Assembly (NCBI GenBank): GCA_026826555.1 | Contig: JAKSZT010054334.1 | Coordinates: forward strand, 34,714,795-34,778,794 | Length of the DNA stretch: 64,000 nt | Direction of reading: 5' to 3' | Source: Tolypeutes matacus | Lineage: Eukaryota; Chordata; Mammalia; Cingulata; Chlamyphoridae | Shown here: positions 32,306-45,669 of the stretch, piece after piece | Layout of the letters: the number at the start of each line of letters is the position of its first letter | How positions within the stretch are numbered: the stretch's first letter is position 1 | Position numbers and translations under genes: made by a program | Notes under the pieces: model-generated | The model's input: only the letters and a program-made list of their open reading frames with translations | What the model was told of the DNA's origin: nothing | Databases searched by the model: none

Positions 32306-35300
32306 ATTGGTCTCATACTTTTTTCATTATATTTATATTGAAGTGCCTAAAATGATGAGTGAAACACAACACCTTCAACAGCCAGTTGCTTTAAAACATT
32401 TTCAGTGTAACGATTAAAAAACAACAATGAGCTTAACTGAAGCATCTATAACATATAGGATGAGTCTGATAACTGGAATGCATTACACATATCAAGCAGT
32501 AGCTGTAAATTTATATTATATTGTCATCAACTCTTTGTAGATAATTAGATTAGCTTCCTAGTCACAAGAAAAATAACCTTACTTTTCTTCAAGGGCAGTG
32601 GTTATTGGAGAGTGAAAATTTACCTTAATTTTCCTAGACCTTTATTTTCACAACTAAAATGTGCTTTTAATTCTCTGCAAAACTTTCATATTTATGAGAA
32701 TTATTTTATTTGTATGAAATAGAAATTCAATGATTAGATATTAGAATCTTTACACTATTAAATAAGCCTTGATGTTATTGCTCCACTTCTCTTATTGGTT
32801 TATTACACATTGCTTCTTACACTTTAGAGCAAACATATTCTTTAAAATCAGTGGATAAAATGATAGGAAAACAATTTCAAAACTTGAAAAAAAAAGATGA
32901 CCACTGTTCTAAAAGCTTTGCCATCAATGAGATGAGTTAGGAATGAGGTCAGTGGGTTAATCTGCAGGTCTACATAAGGAGATGTGTATTATCACTTCTT
33001 CCAGTAGGCTGTAATTGTCTTTGAAAACACCTACTAGAGTTCCAGTTAAATTGAAATCAATTACTTAATCATTCCATGGCTTTGTCAAGTCATTAAGTCA
33101 TGGGTAAAAGTGCACACATGCAAGCATTTTTTTTGCAAAGTAAAAGAAGCATATAAAATAGTGACTACTTAAAACTTTTTGCCTCATCTAAAGCTTATGG
33201 AATTAGAAAATTAGAAAAGAATTTGAATATATATATATGACATTTGGTAAAAGGTTCACCTTTGTGTTTAGTTATCTAAATAAGTAATGACACTTTTTGC
33301 ATCATTTAATATAGTTATATTTTTAAGAGGAAAAAGCAAGGTAAAAATTGCTTCAGAATACTATATGACTTGTGAGCTCTGACACCTTTAAGTCTTACCA
33401 TCTAAGAACCCACTGAGAAGTGTGTATTATAATCAAAGATGACTATATTTCTGTTGTTCACTGATTTATTTCTTCACACCATTGACAGTACATGCAGATT
33501 TGAACTTGTAGTCAGGAATAGTGCTTCCATGCTTCAAATTGCCAAAAGACCCCCAGGGATAGAAACTTGACCTGCTTTTATGAAACCATAGAATTACATT
33601 TATACAAGTTATCCCATGGGAGAGGAATGAACTGATCCCAATTCAAACCTTAATATTGGAGCCTTCTGGGTCAAATTTGATTTTTCTTTCTGTTAACACC
33701 TGTTTGGCTACCAAATTTAGTAACTAGATAGTCTTAGGAAATTTTAAAAATATTATTCATGAATGACATTTCCTTGTTAAGGCCAAGTGTCATCAAAATT
33801 TTGCATCTAAAAAAACTTTAAAAAGTTTTCTCACGTTATTAAGATGCTAATTTTAAAAACAAATTATCTGCCTATTAAATATACATCCTATATTTAAGGA
33901 ATTTAAGCATGGATTTATTTATTGGGATATAAAACATTTATTTTTTAAAATTAATTTCCAGCCAAAGGATCAGCCTGATTTGGGGAAGAAACCTCTTTTT
34001 AGGGAGTGTTTCCTTATGCAATTTCAGAGCAAGAATTTTTTTATATGAATATATTTCCGAGACTCACATTTTAAATTATTGTAGTTCTTATTATAATTTT
34101 TAGTTGAACTACCCAGAGGAGTTTCCAGAACGCTGTTCTTGTCACTAACAGGGACAAATGAAGGTGGTCCCTGATACATTGAATGCATACAAATCCTATT
34201 TATTTTAGGTGGATTCACTTGTACTCATCTGGAATGGGTGGATCTAAGTTGTAAAACTGAAATTCAAACAAAAGAGACATTTCGATTATGTAGTAGTTTG
34301 TGTAATTTTTGGAATAACAAAATTTTTATTATATATATATATGCAAATGGTAACTGATAAAAATGAGTAGGGCCATAATATGTTGCTTGTAACTGACATT
34401 AAATGGACCACCATTAGATGACAGAATGAGTACCTATCTGCCCTTATAATACTTAGAATACATGAAAATATTTTATAAATGGTAAAGCAACACACACACA
34501 GAATAAATCAATTCTTGGAATACAGGGGAAAAATTGAAATTTCCAGTAGAAGGTTTATTACTTTCCTTACTATCGTAAGTCATGATCATCAAGGAGAAAA
34601 TATTTGGAGTTTAATCATGTTATTGGTTGTTATGTAGCAAAACAAAAACAAATTTCACTGTAAGCTAATAGCTTTTCTGCCTAGTCTTGACACTAATCAT
34701 TTGCATGAAACTGTAAAACTATGTCAATCGTTTGGATGTTTCCTAATTTCACTTTGAAACTATATTTACAAAATATCTATATTTGATTAAATGTTTTACT
34801 TAACTCAAAAGTTTGCTCCAACCAGTTTCATGGTGAGTTACCATAGCCATTACTCCCCACTTTTTCTGAATGTGACAGAAGTAAAGAAAGGAGATAGATC
34901 ATATGACTCTACTGCATTATGCAGGAAAGGCAACCTATTCTGACTTCTGTAATGGTGATAGTAATGAAGTTTCTATGACCCTTTTTTTTTTTTTTTTTTT
35001 TAAGTACTTCTTTGCAGCTCTATTTCCAATAATGATTGACGGTATAGCATGTGAACTGGAAAAATATTATGTTAAAAAATCTTGCTATAAAATGAATGAA
35101 AAGAGAAACGGACTTTTAATATGTTAGGTAATTCTCTGTAAGTAGAGGAAGCCTTAAAATTGCAGAGAATTCTACATGATTGTCAAAAATAGGAAGCTTT
35201 TAGATGCCAAACTAAATTTCCTCTTCTCAATTACCCTTTTCATCCAAATTATCCTCATAATAATGCTCTTTTAAAAGAAACTCTAATGAAATTGTGCATG

Positions 35301-35740
35301 AAATATAAGCACTTTACCATGAAATTTACCTATAAACATCTAGCCAAAACCAGAACAAATTCTGGACTTTTGAGCTGTTGATATGATTGGATTCCCCAAA
35401 TTCAACAGTGTGATAATGTAATTTATTTTTACTAATTTTTTTTTTTTTTTTAAGTTTAGGGAAAAAATTAAAATGGAATATTGGATCCAGAGTAAACTTT
35501 TTTACTCTTTCTTTTGGGGAGTGGGTTAAAACAGGGCCCGTGACAGAGATGCTGTTTGTTTTTCACAAAAGTTGTTTGTGATTTCAGGTACTCTTGGGAA
35601 ATCTCTTGATCAGATTCACATCTGTTCCTGTCAAAGTGGGTGCTAAGATACCGGTCACCCAGCAACCATGTCCAAGAGGGAATTGGGCCGATAATAACTT
35701 CAAAAAGGAATGACAGATGCTAGATTAGGATGAAAGACAA
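32306..35740. other. Intron 1, no transposon recognised
   Basis: AT-rich unique sequence. It has short TA runs at 33227-33237 and 34331-34342 and a T-run at 34982-35001. No gene is present. Confidence 0.45.
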
Positions 35741-36240
35741 AATGCATGAAAAATGAGCTTGTTAGAATAAAAAATTTGTTCAAGCACCTTTATGCAAATT
35801 AAATGAATATTGAATATTTGCATGCAGTAATTTCTACTTGTTCATTTGATTGAAAAGAAAAGAATAGTGCATTTAAACTCACAAATGCGACTTCTTTCTT
35901 TTGTACTAATTAACATACAAAGCAGAATTTCTTTAAAAAATCAGATTAGCCACCTGGGTTCATATATCTCTACTAAGTATGTTACAATGTTTTCTTTTGA
36001 CAATGGTACTCTTTAAGGTGACTTGGATTATCTAATTTTTTCATAATAGTCTCATGTGAATTAAGATTTATTTCAGATTAATATAAATCCATTTCTCGAG
36101 AAAGGATTTCAAAAGTAACCTTATCCTATTGTCCTTGAAATTGGTTAATGTACATTAATAAAAGATCACTCAAGATGAGTTCACACCAAAAGCACAGGCT
36201 TCTTATTGACTGGTTAAATAACAGTGCATTAAAGTAAAGT
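35741..36240. promoter_or_regulatory. Candidate intronic enhancer with inverted octamer pair
   Basis: A perfect octamer ATGCAAAT (35792-35799) faces its reverse complement ATTTGCAT (35816-35823) across 16 bp. Nearby are 'gtactaattaac' (35902), 'aatgtacattaata' (36147) and 'ttattgactggttaaa' (36202). No repeat is present. POU-factor and homeodomain binding is inferred from the motifs; activity is unknown. Confidence 0.35.
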
Positions 36241-36419
36241 AGAGTGATGTACCCAAAAAGAAAGTAAGCAAAAAGATCGCTTCAAAATTTAAGATGCTCT
36301 TTGATATGTTACCAGTTTTCCTATCGAATTACTCACATACTAATCAGAATTTAGAAGGGCCTGATAAAATGTACTGATTGAGAGAGGTTTCTGAGTCTTG
36401 GTTTAGTAATGTCTAATGT

Positions 36420-36720
36420 GGTCACGTAGAGAAATTGATTTTCTTCAGAAATTAATTAATTTTTCATATCGCCCTAAGCTGCAGTTAAAAAGAGTGCATA
36501 CTTGTCTGTTTTTTCCAGAAATATTGCCTAATCATATTAATACCATTGCCCCAAGGATGAAAAGATAATTGTACAAATGCATTTGGAAATATGTATCACT
36601 GAGTATTTATGATTAAATTATGCAAATGACCCAGCTCCCATCCTTTCCAAACCCAGATTGTCTAATTAGGATTGATATGCTGAATAGATGTTCCAGAATT
36701 TGAATACAAGCATGTCCAAG
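36420..36720. promoter_or_regulatory. Candidate intronic enhancer with octamer and homeodomain motifs
   Basis: The segment contains 'aattaattaat' (36451), 'catatcgccctaagctgcag' (36466), a perfect octamer ATGCAAAT at 36620-36627, and 'tctaattaggattga' at 36661. It contains no transposon and has mixed composition compared with the surrounding AT-rich intron. Inference only. Confidence 0.3.
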
Positions 36721-39676
36721 GACCAGAAAATTGGAAATGACAAGGCTGAAATCCAAAGAAAAGTGTCTTTCGTTTCTTTACTTTGTTAATGTGCTGTTAG
36801 TAGTCGAGGTTTTTATTTCATTTCTGTTTGGTGCTTATTTAAAAATAAATAAGAATCCCTTGGCCATTCAAAGAGACCATCACTATTAAGTTACGTCAAA
36901 CAATATATACTTATCCTTAATTGAGTGACTTCTTTTTTTTTGTAACTTCCTCTGAGTTGGTATCATAGTTTTATTTCAATACTAGCTCTCCAAATTTAAT
37001 GATATACCAGTATGGTATTAACTAAGGCTAAGCCCTTTTGAATCTATATTCCATCCATCCATCCATCCATCCATCCATCCATCCATCCATCCATCCATCC
37101 ATTTAATTGTCTAACATTTTATATTTGGAGAAAACTCTTGCAGCAATAGTTCTGATTAGGAAAAAAGCAGCACTTTAAATGTAACAATGTTTGAATTTGA
37201 GGTCCTCAGCAGGCTTTCTCCCTCACTGATTATACTCATTCATCTTAGATGGAGGGTGAGTAGTGAGGAGCTAGGAAGGAACTGAACTGTCAGGACTCCA
37301 GCCTTTGTTAAGCAGCGGGTAGTCACTGCCTCTGAACTCGGTTGGCTCCTGCTTCCCATCTGTAGGATGATGGATTGCTATGTTTAATACATTTCAGCTT
37401 TTGTCTGTCATAGTGTGGACAGACAGTACTATCAGTGATTTCAACAGTGATTAGGGAACCGTTTAAAACCACTCCTATTGGCTAGACAACTTCCAGGAAT
37501 GTCTGATATAACATACTCATTAGCACTCTTACTATGTGAATGTGTAGTTTAGGCGGAGATTGCACACTCACTGTTTAAGCCAATGCAGAAGCCCTTTGCA
37601 AATTACTAGACTTTAGAACAAAATTAACACTAGGTGTTATTAAGAACATTTGGGGTCTTAAGCTAAAATATTCATCCTGAGAAGTGTCAAGTTTAAGATA
37701 AATTTGTGTTCTTTTTACAGTAAAAGCACGTGTTTAATTCTATAGACTATGATGTCAACAGTTACTCTGCTCATCAATATTGAACTATTTAGCTATATTG
37801 GGAGGGTAGAAATGTAAGAACTCTGTTAAAGCAGAAAGACATGACATGGCATGTGCTATGCTGGGATTTGCTGAGCTGCCAGTGGTTTGTGGTTCACAAG
37901 TCCAAAGGGTGAATGATTTCAACAACCAGAAAGCCACTATGTACCAGCTCAGTATTTTCCCTGGAGTGTCGTCTTCTATTTATAAAACTGTTAAAAAATA
38001 GAATTAACTGAAGGAAAAGAAAAATACTATTTTAAGCCAATATTTCAAGAATGGGTCTTATTTATAAATAAACTGACATTAGTTATCAATTTCAATGTAG
38101 TTTACTAAATATAATATGGTATTTTAATGTAATTCAAGCTATATCATAAGCATGGAGTTTTAATTTTTTTTTAAATGAGTAAGTAATTATCAAAATGCTA
38201 ATTCAGCCAAAGCATTGAAACAAAAATCTAAATCAAGAGAAGCTACTTGCTTTCAATTACTCTCTATTGATTGAGAAGAATAGAGGAAAAGTTTAGATGG
38301 TCAGCAAAGGTCCAACAAGAATAAAATGTCCTGGTCCTCGGTTGTTTTTCCTTTATTGATGTGGTTCTTACATTATGAAATTTTCACCCGGGACCTTCTA
38401 ATAAAGATTTCTTGTTTTGAATATGTGATTTTGCAAGCATACTCACAAACATACATATCACAGCACAAATGCACACATACAAACACCTAGCATTTTTTTT
38501 GGCCCAGTTTGATAGCTAAGCTCATCAACATATTTGACAATGCTTGATTTGGTAATAGGGACAGGTGGTACTGTACCTTCTGGAAGAATTATAAATACAT
38601 TCATATATTTTGCAAATTACCTTGTTCTTTGTTTTATTTTAATGCTTGACTTACTGAGACAGTGTTCAACTTAAATATTGTGCATACATTCACCATATTT
38701 TAAAGGCAGCATTTATCAGAATAAATCAAAAGGTATAGCTAGCTCATAGTATACTTTTGTACAGAAATTACACTACTGGGCTTAAGGAAATATGAATTTT
38801 TATAATTGAATGTATTCATATATATATAGCACATATATAATGTAATAACATTTTTGTATTGCATAATCGTTGTAATGTGTGCTTGTCAAACCTTTAGTGA
38901 TAAACTATTGAAAGTTCATTTCTTGCCTTCATAGTGGTGGGTGGGGGGTGGGTAGGGAAGTAGAAGAGTGTTTATTCTTTTTGAGAAGAATAGGGTGGGG
39001 ACCTCTTAGTGAGTAACCCCCCCTAAAATCACTGAGATGTGAGTAATCTCAAGGCAAAAGGGAAATACACAATTGAAGCCTCAAGAGTCAAGTTTCCCAG
39101 CCTTAGGTTCTCAGCAGCAGATTGAGTGGAAGGGTGAGGAGTTGCTGAATAATATTCTCTTCTAAATGGAAACTCTCCCATGCAATGGTCATAACTCACC
39201 CATTCTATCTTTCTACTCTTAATTATGTGTTAATAAATTTTAAGGAGGTAGTTAATAGCCAGCAGAGAGGTAGAATACATCTGACTGGGAGGTAGACCTT
39301 AAAGAGAGGAAAAGGCGGGATTATACCATATATGTTTTCCCTCCAAAACATTTTAGGACATATGTCCTCGACAAATTCAAATGTATATTTTGCCCACAGG
39401 TGAGCCTGTTTGGGCTATTAAAAATTGGACCTTGTACAACACTGGGAATGTGTGCATGTGCACACGTGTGAGTGGGCACATTGTCAGTTGCCAACCCTTG
39501 TTATACTCATTGTTGGTCTTACGTTTAAACACAATAATTACAAAGAAATACATGTCATTGGTCTTATTGTAGTTAAATAAGAAGAAAAATATGTGCTAGA
39601 AACTAAATAATGGGTTTCTTAAGAAGCTAAATGAATACGTTTGCTGTCTGGAAATATGTCAGTGTGGAGGAATATT
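36721..39676. other. Intron 1, no transposon recognised
   Basis: AT-rich unique sequence apart from the CCAT microsatellite and a G-quadruplex-type run at 38939-38957 (GGG, GGGGGG, GGG, GGG with 1-2 base loops). No gene is present. Confidence 0.45.
37051..37102. repeat. (CCAT)13 tetranucleotide microsatellite
   Basis: Thirteen perfect CCAT units with no interruption. Likely length-polymorphic. Confidence 0.97.
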
Positions 39677-39891
39677 AGAATCCCCTTTAGAAGCGGCTGT
39701 GGCTCAATCAGTGGGGCTCCCGTTTACCATATGGGAGGCCCCGGGTTCGGTTCCCGGGGCCTCCTGGTGAGGGCGGGCCCGCCCGCACGGCGTGGTTGGC
39801 TGACCCAGCGAGCACAAGCAGCAAGGGGGGGATGGATGAATAAATAAATAAAATCTTAAAAAAAAAAAAAAAAAAAAAAGAATCCCCTTTA
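39677..39891 (+). mobile_element. Young monomeric DAS-SINE with perfect 13-bp target duplications
   Basis: The 13-bp repeat agaatccccttta brackets the element exactly at 39677-39689 and 39879-39891. The head reads 'gaagcggctgtggctcaatc', with an intact B-box 'gggttcggttcccggggcct' near 39741 and a GC-rich 3' body ('cgggcccgcccgcacggcgt'). The tail is 'aataaataaataaaatctt' plus about 21 A. Surviving CpGs, intact boxes, an uninterrupted A-tail and identical target duplications all point to the most recent insertion in the window. It resembles tRNA-Ala-type armadillo SINEs. Confidence 0.95.
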
Positions 39892-42419
39892 ATGTACTGA
39901 ATACATCTCTAGCCACAGTGGGTGCACTGGTTTCTGCATGTGTGTGCAGAAGCTCTGGTCTTAGTGCCCAGCTTTACTCTTAATTAGAGCTACAGATTGG
40001 GGGAAATAGGGAGTCAAGCCAGCAGGTTCAACTTATTTCTCAGTAGCTTCCTATAATGATTCCACCTCTAATGAGGTGAATTACTACTGCATGAAAAAGA
40101 AGAAAAAAGGTTTTTGGCTTTCGAAGCTAATAAATCACATTGACTGGTTGGCTGATCAGATCAATTGTGCATAAATCAGTGTTTTAAAGAGTCTTAAATA
40201 AGATTCTACCAAAGACCATCGATCCACTGGCTTATGTAAAGGTATGGTTTTTTGCTTATAGTAAACTGAATAGGAGTCCATGAAACTGAGATGGTTATAT
40301 GCAGTCAGATGTTGAAATGAATGTGTCAGAACTCAAGACATGGCTCTAATGAGTACAACAACTGTGACTGTATCAAGTCAATTGAAATATTTCTGTCTCC
40401 TCCAGTTCACTTTTGTTGGTGAGATTAGCAATAAAATTTAATTCTTGATACATATATGAATACTCAGTTTTTTGAAGGTCAGCAGCAAGTGTAATTTTTA
40501 GGAATTTTTTTCAAAAGAAATGTTATTTATTGCCTTATTTCATGAAGAAAATGCCATTAACATAGGAGGAAAGTTTTTCATTACCACAGTACTTGTAGAT
40601 TTGAGATTCACTGATCTTTAGATACCATGGAGTTATGAGAAGAATTAGAAAACATGATTTCAAGTTCCAATTATATCAGTTACCAGCTGAGGGATGTTGG
40701 GCCAATCAACCCAAACCTCCATATTCTCAAATGTAAAATATGAATAATGAAGATATCTTTTCTACATATTTAAAAAGAAAATTGTGCAGATAGGTATGTG
40801 ATGATAGTTATTTGAAATCACTTCAGAAATGAGAAGGTGCTTTTCAAGAGTTGATACCTTCATAGAATTCCTGATTACATTTTTAAACTCCTTTACCAGA
40901 ACAGTTTACAAGCCATGGGTCTTGCTAGCATACTTTTCTTCTTTTTCTAAGGAAATAACAGTCAAATCATAGCAATTAAAAAGAAGATTTTATGAATTCT
41001 GAAAAATTACAAATTCCTTTTAATATATCAACTAATGAAATCAAGTTGGTACAAATAATAACTTTCAAAAATATTTTGCCAACAAGCTTATGTGGTTAAA
41101 TCTTTGAAAAGCAAGATAAGACAAAATATAGCTGAAGTGTATGCAAAATAAATTTTTAATTTTATTTTGTGTAGAATGGCATTCAGTATCTATTGTAACC
41201 GGCTTATAATTCTTTATGGAAGCAAGAGATTCTACAGAAGTTTACAACAGATATTGAATCTTAGATTTAATTTAAATTTGCTAGAACATTCTATCATGGA
41301 TAAACCTCTTAAATGAAATACATAATTTATAATTATTCTGCACCCAAGCCTTTCAGCAACTCCAAAATGATTATTCTCTGTAGCCTCCTGTTTTGAAATA
41401 AATTTGAGATGCTTATGTCAAGCTCCTTAACATAAAATTTGGTGTGTGCCAAATATTATGTTAACTATTCAACATAATATAATGTTCCTGTTTTAGAATA
41501 CTATTATTCTGCCATTGTCTGTAGATTTATCAAAATGTCTTGACATTTTTTGTAAAATTACATAACACACATTGTTTCTCCTTCATTATATTGTGAATTT
41601 AGTAGGTTGTTGAAATTGGATCTGATTGATTGGGATTTGTCTACAAAAATATTGCATGTCTTAGATTCACTACTTGGGGAGAAATCTAGGTGGATTTCTT
41701 TTGGCACATTTTCTTTATGTGTATAAAGTTTTGAAATACTTGTGATTGGCTGTTGGCTGTTAAAAGTTTTAAATGGTAGCTATTTAGAGCTTGGTGATAG
41801 AGGATAGTCTGGCTATTTCTTGAACTTATCAATTGATTTTACAACTTGAAAGAACTTAATTTCTGACTAATAATTGCCACCTCAGGATTATTTATAAAGT
41901 ATTCTGCACCTATTTTTGTTAAATTTCTCAGGTACTTTCTGGCATGCAGTAGGCAATCATAACAAGCATAATTGGCTTCCTTATAGAAATGTTTGCTTAT
42001 TATAGAATTATATTAAAATGTTCTTAGAAGATTCTTAATTTTCGAGCATTTTTGTTATGAACAGGAAATTAAAATACTAATAGAGATACATATTTTTTGG
42101 ATTCTTAAGTGGAAGATCAATAATCAAAATTAAAATACATATAACACTAATTATTAAATATGTTATAATGTCTCTTTAATTCCTGGATGCTATCCATATT
42201 CTTGTGGTAGTTTAAGTACAAATATTTAAATTTTGTATGTGTTTATAAGATTGATATTTCATCTTAATATTAAGGTTTATCTGTCAGATAAATTATGAAA
42301 GACCATAAATATTCAAGTTTTGAAATACCTAAATTTTTGAATTGTCAGTCCAAAATTATGATTAGAAGCAGTCACAATTGAAAATGTCACCAGTGACAAT
42401 CCTTATAGGTATTTTCAAT
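39892..42419. other. Intron 1, mostly unassigned
   Basis: AT-rich sequence. One MIR lies at 40640-40800; otherwise no repeat or gene was recognised. Confidence 0.45.
40640..40800 (-). repeat. MIR SINE
   Basis: The + strand shows 'atcagttaccagctgaggga', 'tgttgggccaatcaacccaa', 'acctccatattctcaaatgt' and 'aaaatatgaataatga'. This is the reverse complement of the MIR 3' half in correct order. Confidence 0.75.
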
Positions 42420-42605
42420 GATTATTTTTTGCTAGGGATTCTGTTAAATATCTTATATATGCTATCTCTCTCACTCTCCATAATAGCTATGAGAGCCAAG
42501 TTCTACATGCTTTTAAAGATATGAGAGAACTGAGGCTCAGAAAGGTTAATTAACTTGCCTAAGTTTCCACAGCTAATAAATGGAACTAGAGAGGATAGAA
42601 CCTAA
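42420..42605 (+). repeat. MIR SINE
   Basis: The run 'gagaactgaggctcagaaag' followed by 'gttaattaacttgcctaagt' and 'ttccacagctaataaatgga' matches the MIR 3' half on the + strand. The 5' half is more diverged. Confidence 0.85.
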
Positions 42606-44892
42606 ACAATCTCATTCTAAAACTTTCATTTCCTATGGTATTCTCTTGATTCATATGGTTCTTAACCAATGACTCTAATCTGGATTGCAGTTTGAAGATT
42701 ATAAATGACTTGTAAATAATAATACAAATTTTATTAATTATTTAAGATTTATGTATGTATCTGTGTGTAGTAATTTATGCTTTTGTGGGGAAATCTTAAT
42801 GTTGTTTATATTTCTAAGATTTTAGAAACATTTTTACATTAAGGATGTGGAGTGAGCCAGTTGCAATTTATTTCTTTTATGATAAATAGAACAGAGGTGA
42901 CTTTTTGTTTTGAAAAAAAATTAATCATTGAAGATTAATTTTCATCTATTTAGCTACATGAAAGAAGCATATTGTATGCTGTTCGAAATACAGAAGTGTC
43001 TTGTCTCGCCCCCTTTTATTTCTTAAATCTTATTGCAATGTTTTAAAAGAATTCTTAACAAGGTCCATTATCATCAAAGGAACTCTTGACACACAACAAA
43101 AAATATAGATAAGATCATATTTGGCTATATGATAAAATTTGAAATAATTACCATGTTAATTTATTAAACTGATTAATAGTTTTAGATCGTTGGTTATCAG
43201 TGGGGAGAAAGGAATCTATAAGAATAACTGAGTATAATCTATTATAATTCCAGTCATTTCCTTACAGGTTCTGATTCACTGTCCCTGATTTTCACAATTC
43301 CACCTGAGTATTATTATCAAAGTAAGTCACTTTTATTACTGAGATAGTAATTATAATTCCCACTAGATATAATAGGTTATTGTTTAGAGCCTGAAAACTA
43401 TTCATCCGGGCATATAATTGGGATTTAAACACTATTTGTATAGTAGATTAATGTAGTGGCAAAAAAAAAAAAACTGTAGTCAGAAACTGTAACAAAGTTT
43501 CTACCCAAACCGGAAGTAGCTTCTGGAAAGGCGGGATGGGGTTTGTTTTCTCTTAATTGTTGTTCTATGGGATCAACTTCATCATCCCATCTCTATTACA
43601 CCTGGGTGAGTTCTACCAACCAGGTAGTTTACCATTCTTTTTGATGTCTTTAGATCTTTTTTATTTATTTATTTATTTATTTTTCACAACAGAAAATATT
43701 GTGAAATTTGATATTTTGGCATTCTCATATTCCATATGAAGAACTTGCTGTTTATCAGATAGGCACATCACCGTGATATGCAAGTTCCTTGGTGAGTTTG
43801 GGTCTTCACTTTGTTAGTCTTTGTTTATTTAATCAAGTTGTGGGAAAGGATGTTTTTTCCACCAAGTAGTTATTATGTGGGGAAAGTGGTGAAACTCTTG
43901 TTCCAGGATATCCACAATTAAGGTAAGGAGTTATCTGTGGTATAGCTAAATAAAGATTTTGTGTTTTTCTGATAATTTTTAGTGTCTCACCAAAAAAAAA
44001 TCATTGAAGTCTTGAATAATAAAAGATCGTGCATAAGTGATATGTTGCATAAATCAAGAACAAGGGGTATCATTTCTCACTTATTTGGGAGAGGAAGTTT
44101 AGTGTTTATATATGACATTTAGAGATTACTCTTGTGTTCTGCTGAATTATATTTAACTGCATGTTGAGAGAGTGGGATATCCCTTGATGTTTCTAAAGTT
44201 TTTTGCCAATTGATAATTTAACCATCATTGAACTAATTACATGGCTCTTCCATTGCTATCTTCCTACCCATACTTTGATTGCCTTTCCAACATGATTTGA
44301 ACTATTTACTCACAATCTTATGTTATTTCAAACTGACAATGGTAGGTGAAATAAAGTAAATTTATGGAAAACTCCACAGTTCTGCTGTAGACTGGTAATT
44401 TTAAGCATGCCTGAATCATTCAATTTTAAATTCTATTAGTGAATGGGACTCTCTAATCTTTACTTCTTCCTTTAGGTAATTTTCATTGTTAGGATTTGGG
44501 CAAGGGGCCTTCCACAGAAAGATAAGGATGCACAGAAGGAAACACCATTTCATTTCTAGAGAACTCTCTCAACAATCTGGTTTTGTCGTTATTCTACTAC
44601 AAAATTTGATTCTTTGCATTTATAATTTCCCCAGGGCATCAGTCACAGTATATTGCAAATAATATGCTTGTTTAAATGTTTGTAAGGAATAAATTTACCC
44701 AGTTTAAGCAATAGGTGAAGCTGCTTGTAACCCTCACCATAAATATATCTTCCTAAATGACCTTAATATGATGCATGGTTGATGTTCTTTTTCTTTGGTT
44801 CAGTATATTGTTGCATCAAAGAGCACCACATTTGGGTCTTTGTATATAGCATATTTGAACTGAACTTGTATCCTCACTTGAATGTACCTAAT
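42606..44892. other. Intron 1, unassigned
   Basis: AT-rich, with a TTTA repeat at 43658-43682 and an A-run at 43461-43472. No repeat body or gene was recognised. Confidence 0.45.
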
Positions 44893-45055
44893 AAAGAAGA
44901 AAAGGGGGAGTAGGTATAGCTTAGTGGTTGAAAGCCTGCTTTCCATGTATGAGGTCCAGGGTTCCATTCTTGGTACCTCCTAAAAAAATGCATTGAGTTA
45001 ATAAAACAACAACAAAAGTAAAATAATAAATACATAAATTTTTAAAAAAAGAAGT
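44893..45055 (+). mobile_element. Monomeric DAS-SINE
   Basis: The head 'gagtaggtatagcttagtgg' lies at about 44908, followed by 'gcctgctttccatgtatgag', 'gtccagggttcca' and 'tacctcctaaaaaaa', then an A/T-rich tail. Flanking 'aaagaaga' (44893) and 'aaagaagt' (about 45047) may be remnant target duplications. It belongs to the same subtype as the pair at 32103. Confidence 0.85.
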
Positions 45056-45669
45056 AGAAGAACTTTTTGGTGAATTATAAACTTCATTGCAGTGTGACAA
45101 ATTTGGAACTTAGAATAATCTTGTTTTCAAAATCAAATAGTGTCCTAGAAGAATCATGACTATATTTTAAGTAGATTTCAGGTAATATAGAGTAGTAAGA
45201 AGCAGCCATACACATTTTTCATAGTCCAGTAGTCCCAAACTTGGAATGATAGAAGCACTTCTTTTCCACAAACTGTGAAATATTGACAAATAAGATTCCT
45301 TGTAAAGCAGCCATCTCTCACCAACGCACTTACCTTGTTAGCCAGGACTCTTAATAAGATACCAGAATCTACAACTCAGAAGAATAGATAGCTCTTGACT
45401 GTGAAATAATTTTTCAGCCTGTTGTCAATCTTAATGAATAAATTGTAAGAGAAAGTGTTTTAATTTTAATATTTTATAATTTAACTTTGAGCATTAGGTG
45501 AGTATTTATGTCTCCTCTCCCTTTTCTTGGTCTCCACTAACAATTCCCTATTATTTTCAATTTTTTACCATCTTATTATGCTCTTCCCTTTTCCATTTTT
45601 TACTTTACTCTGCTATCAGTGTTTTTTACAAAAATTTCCACTATGGAAATTTTTTGTAAACAATATTAT
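45056..45669. other. Intron 1, unassigned
   Basis: AT-rich; no repeat or gene recognised. Confidence 0.45.

Noticed and set aside
37051..37102. CRISPR-like array of short repeats
   Set aside because: It is a simple tetranucleotide microsatellite without spacers, in a mammalian genome.
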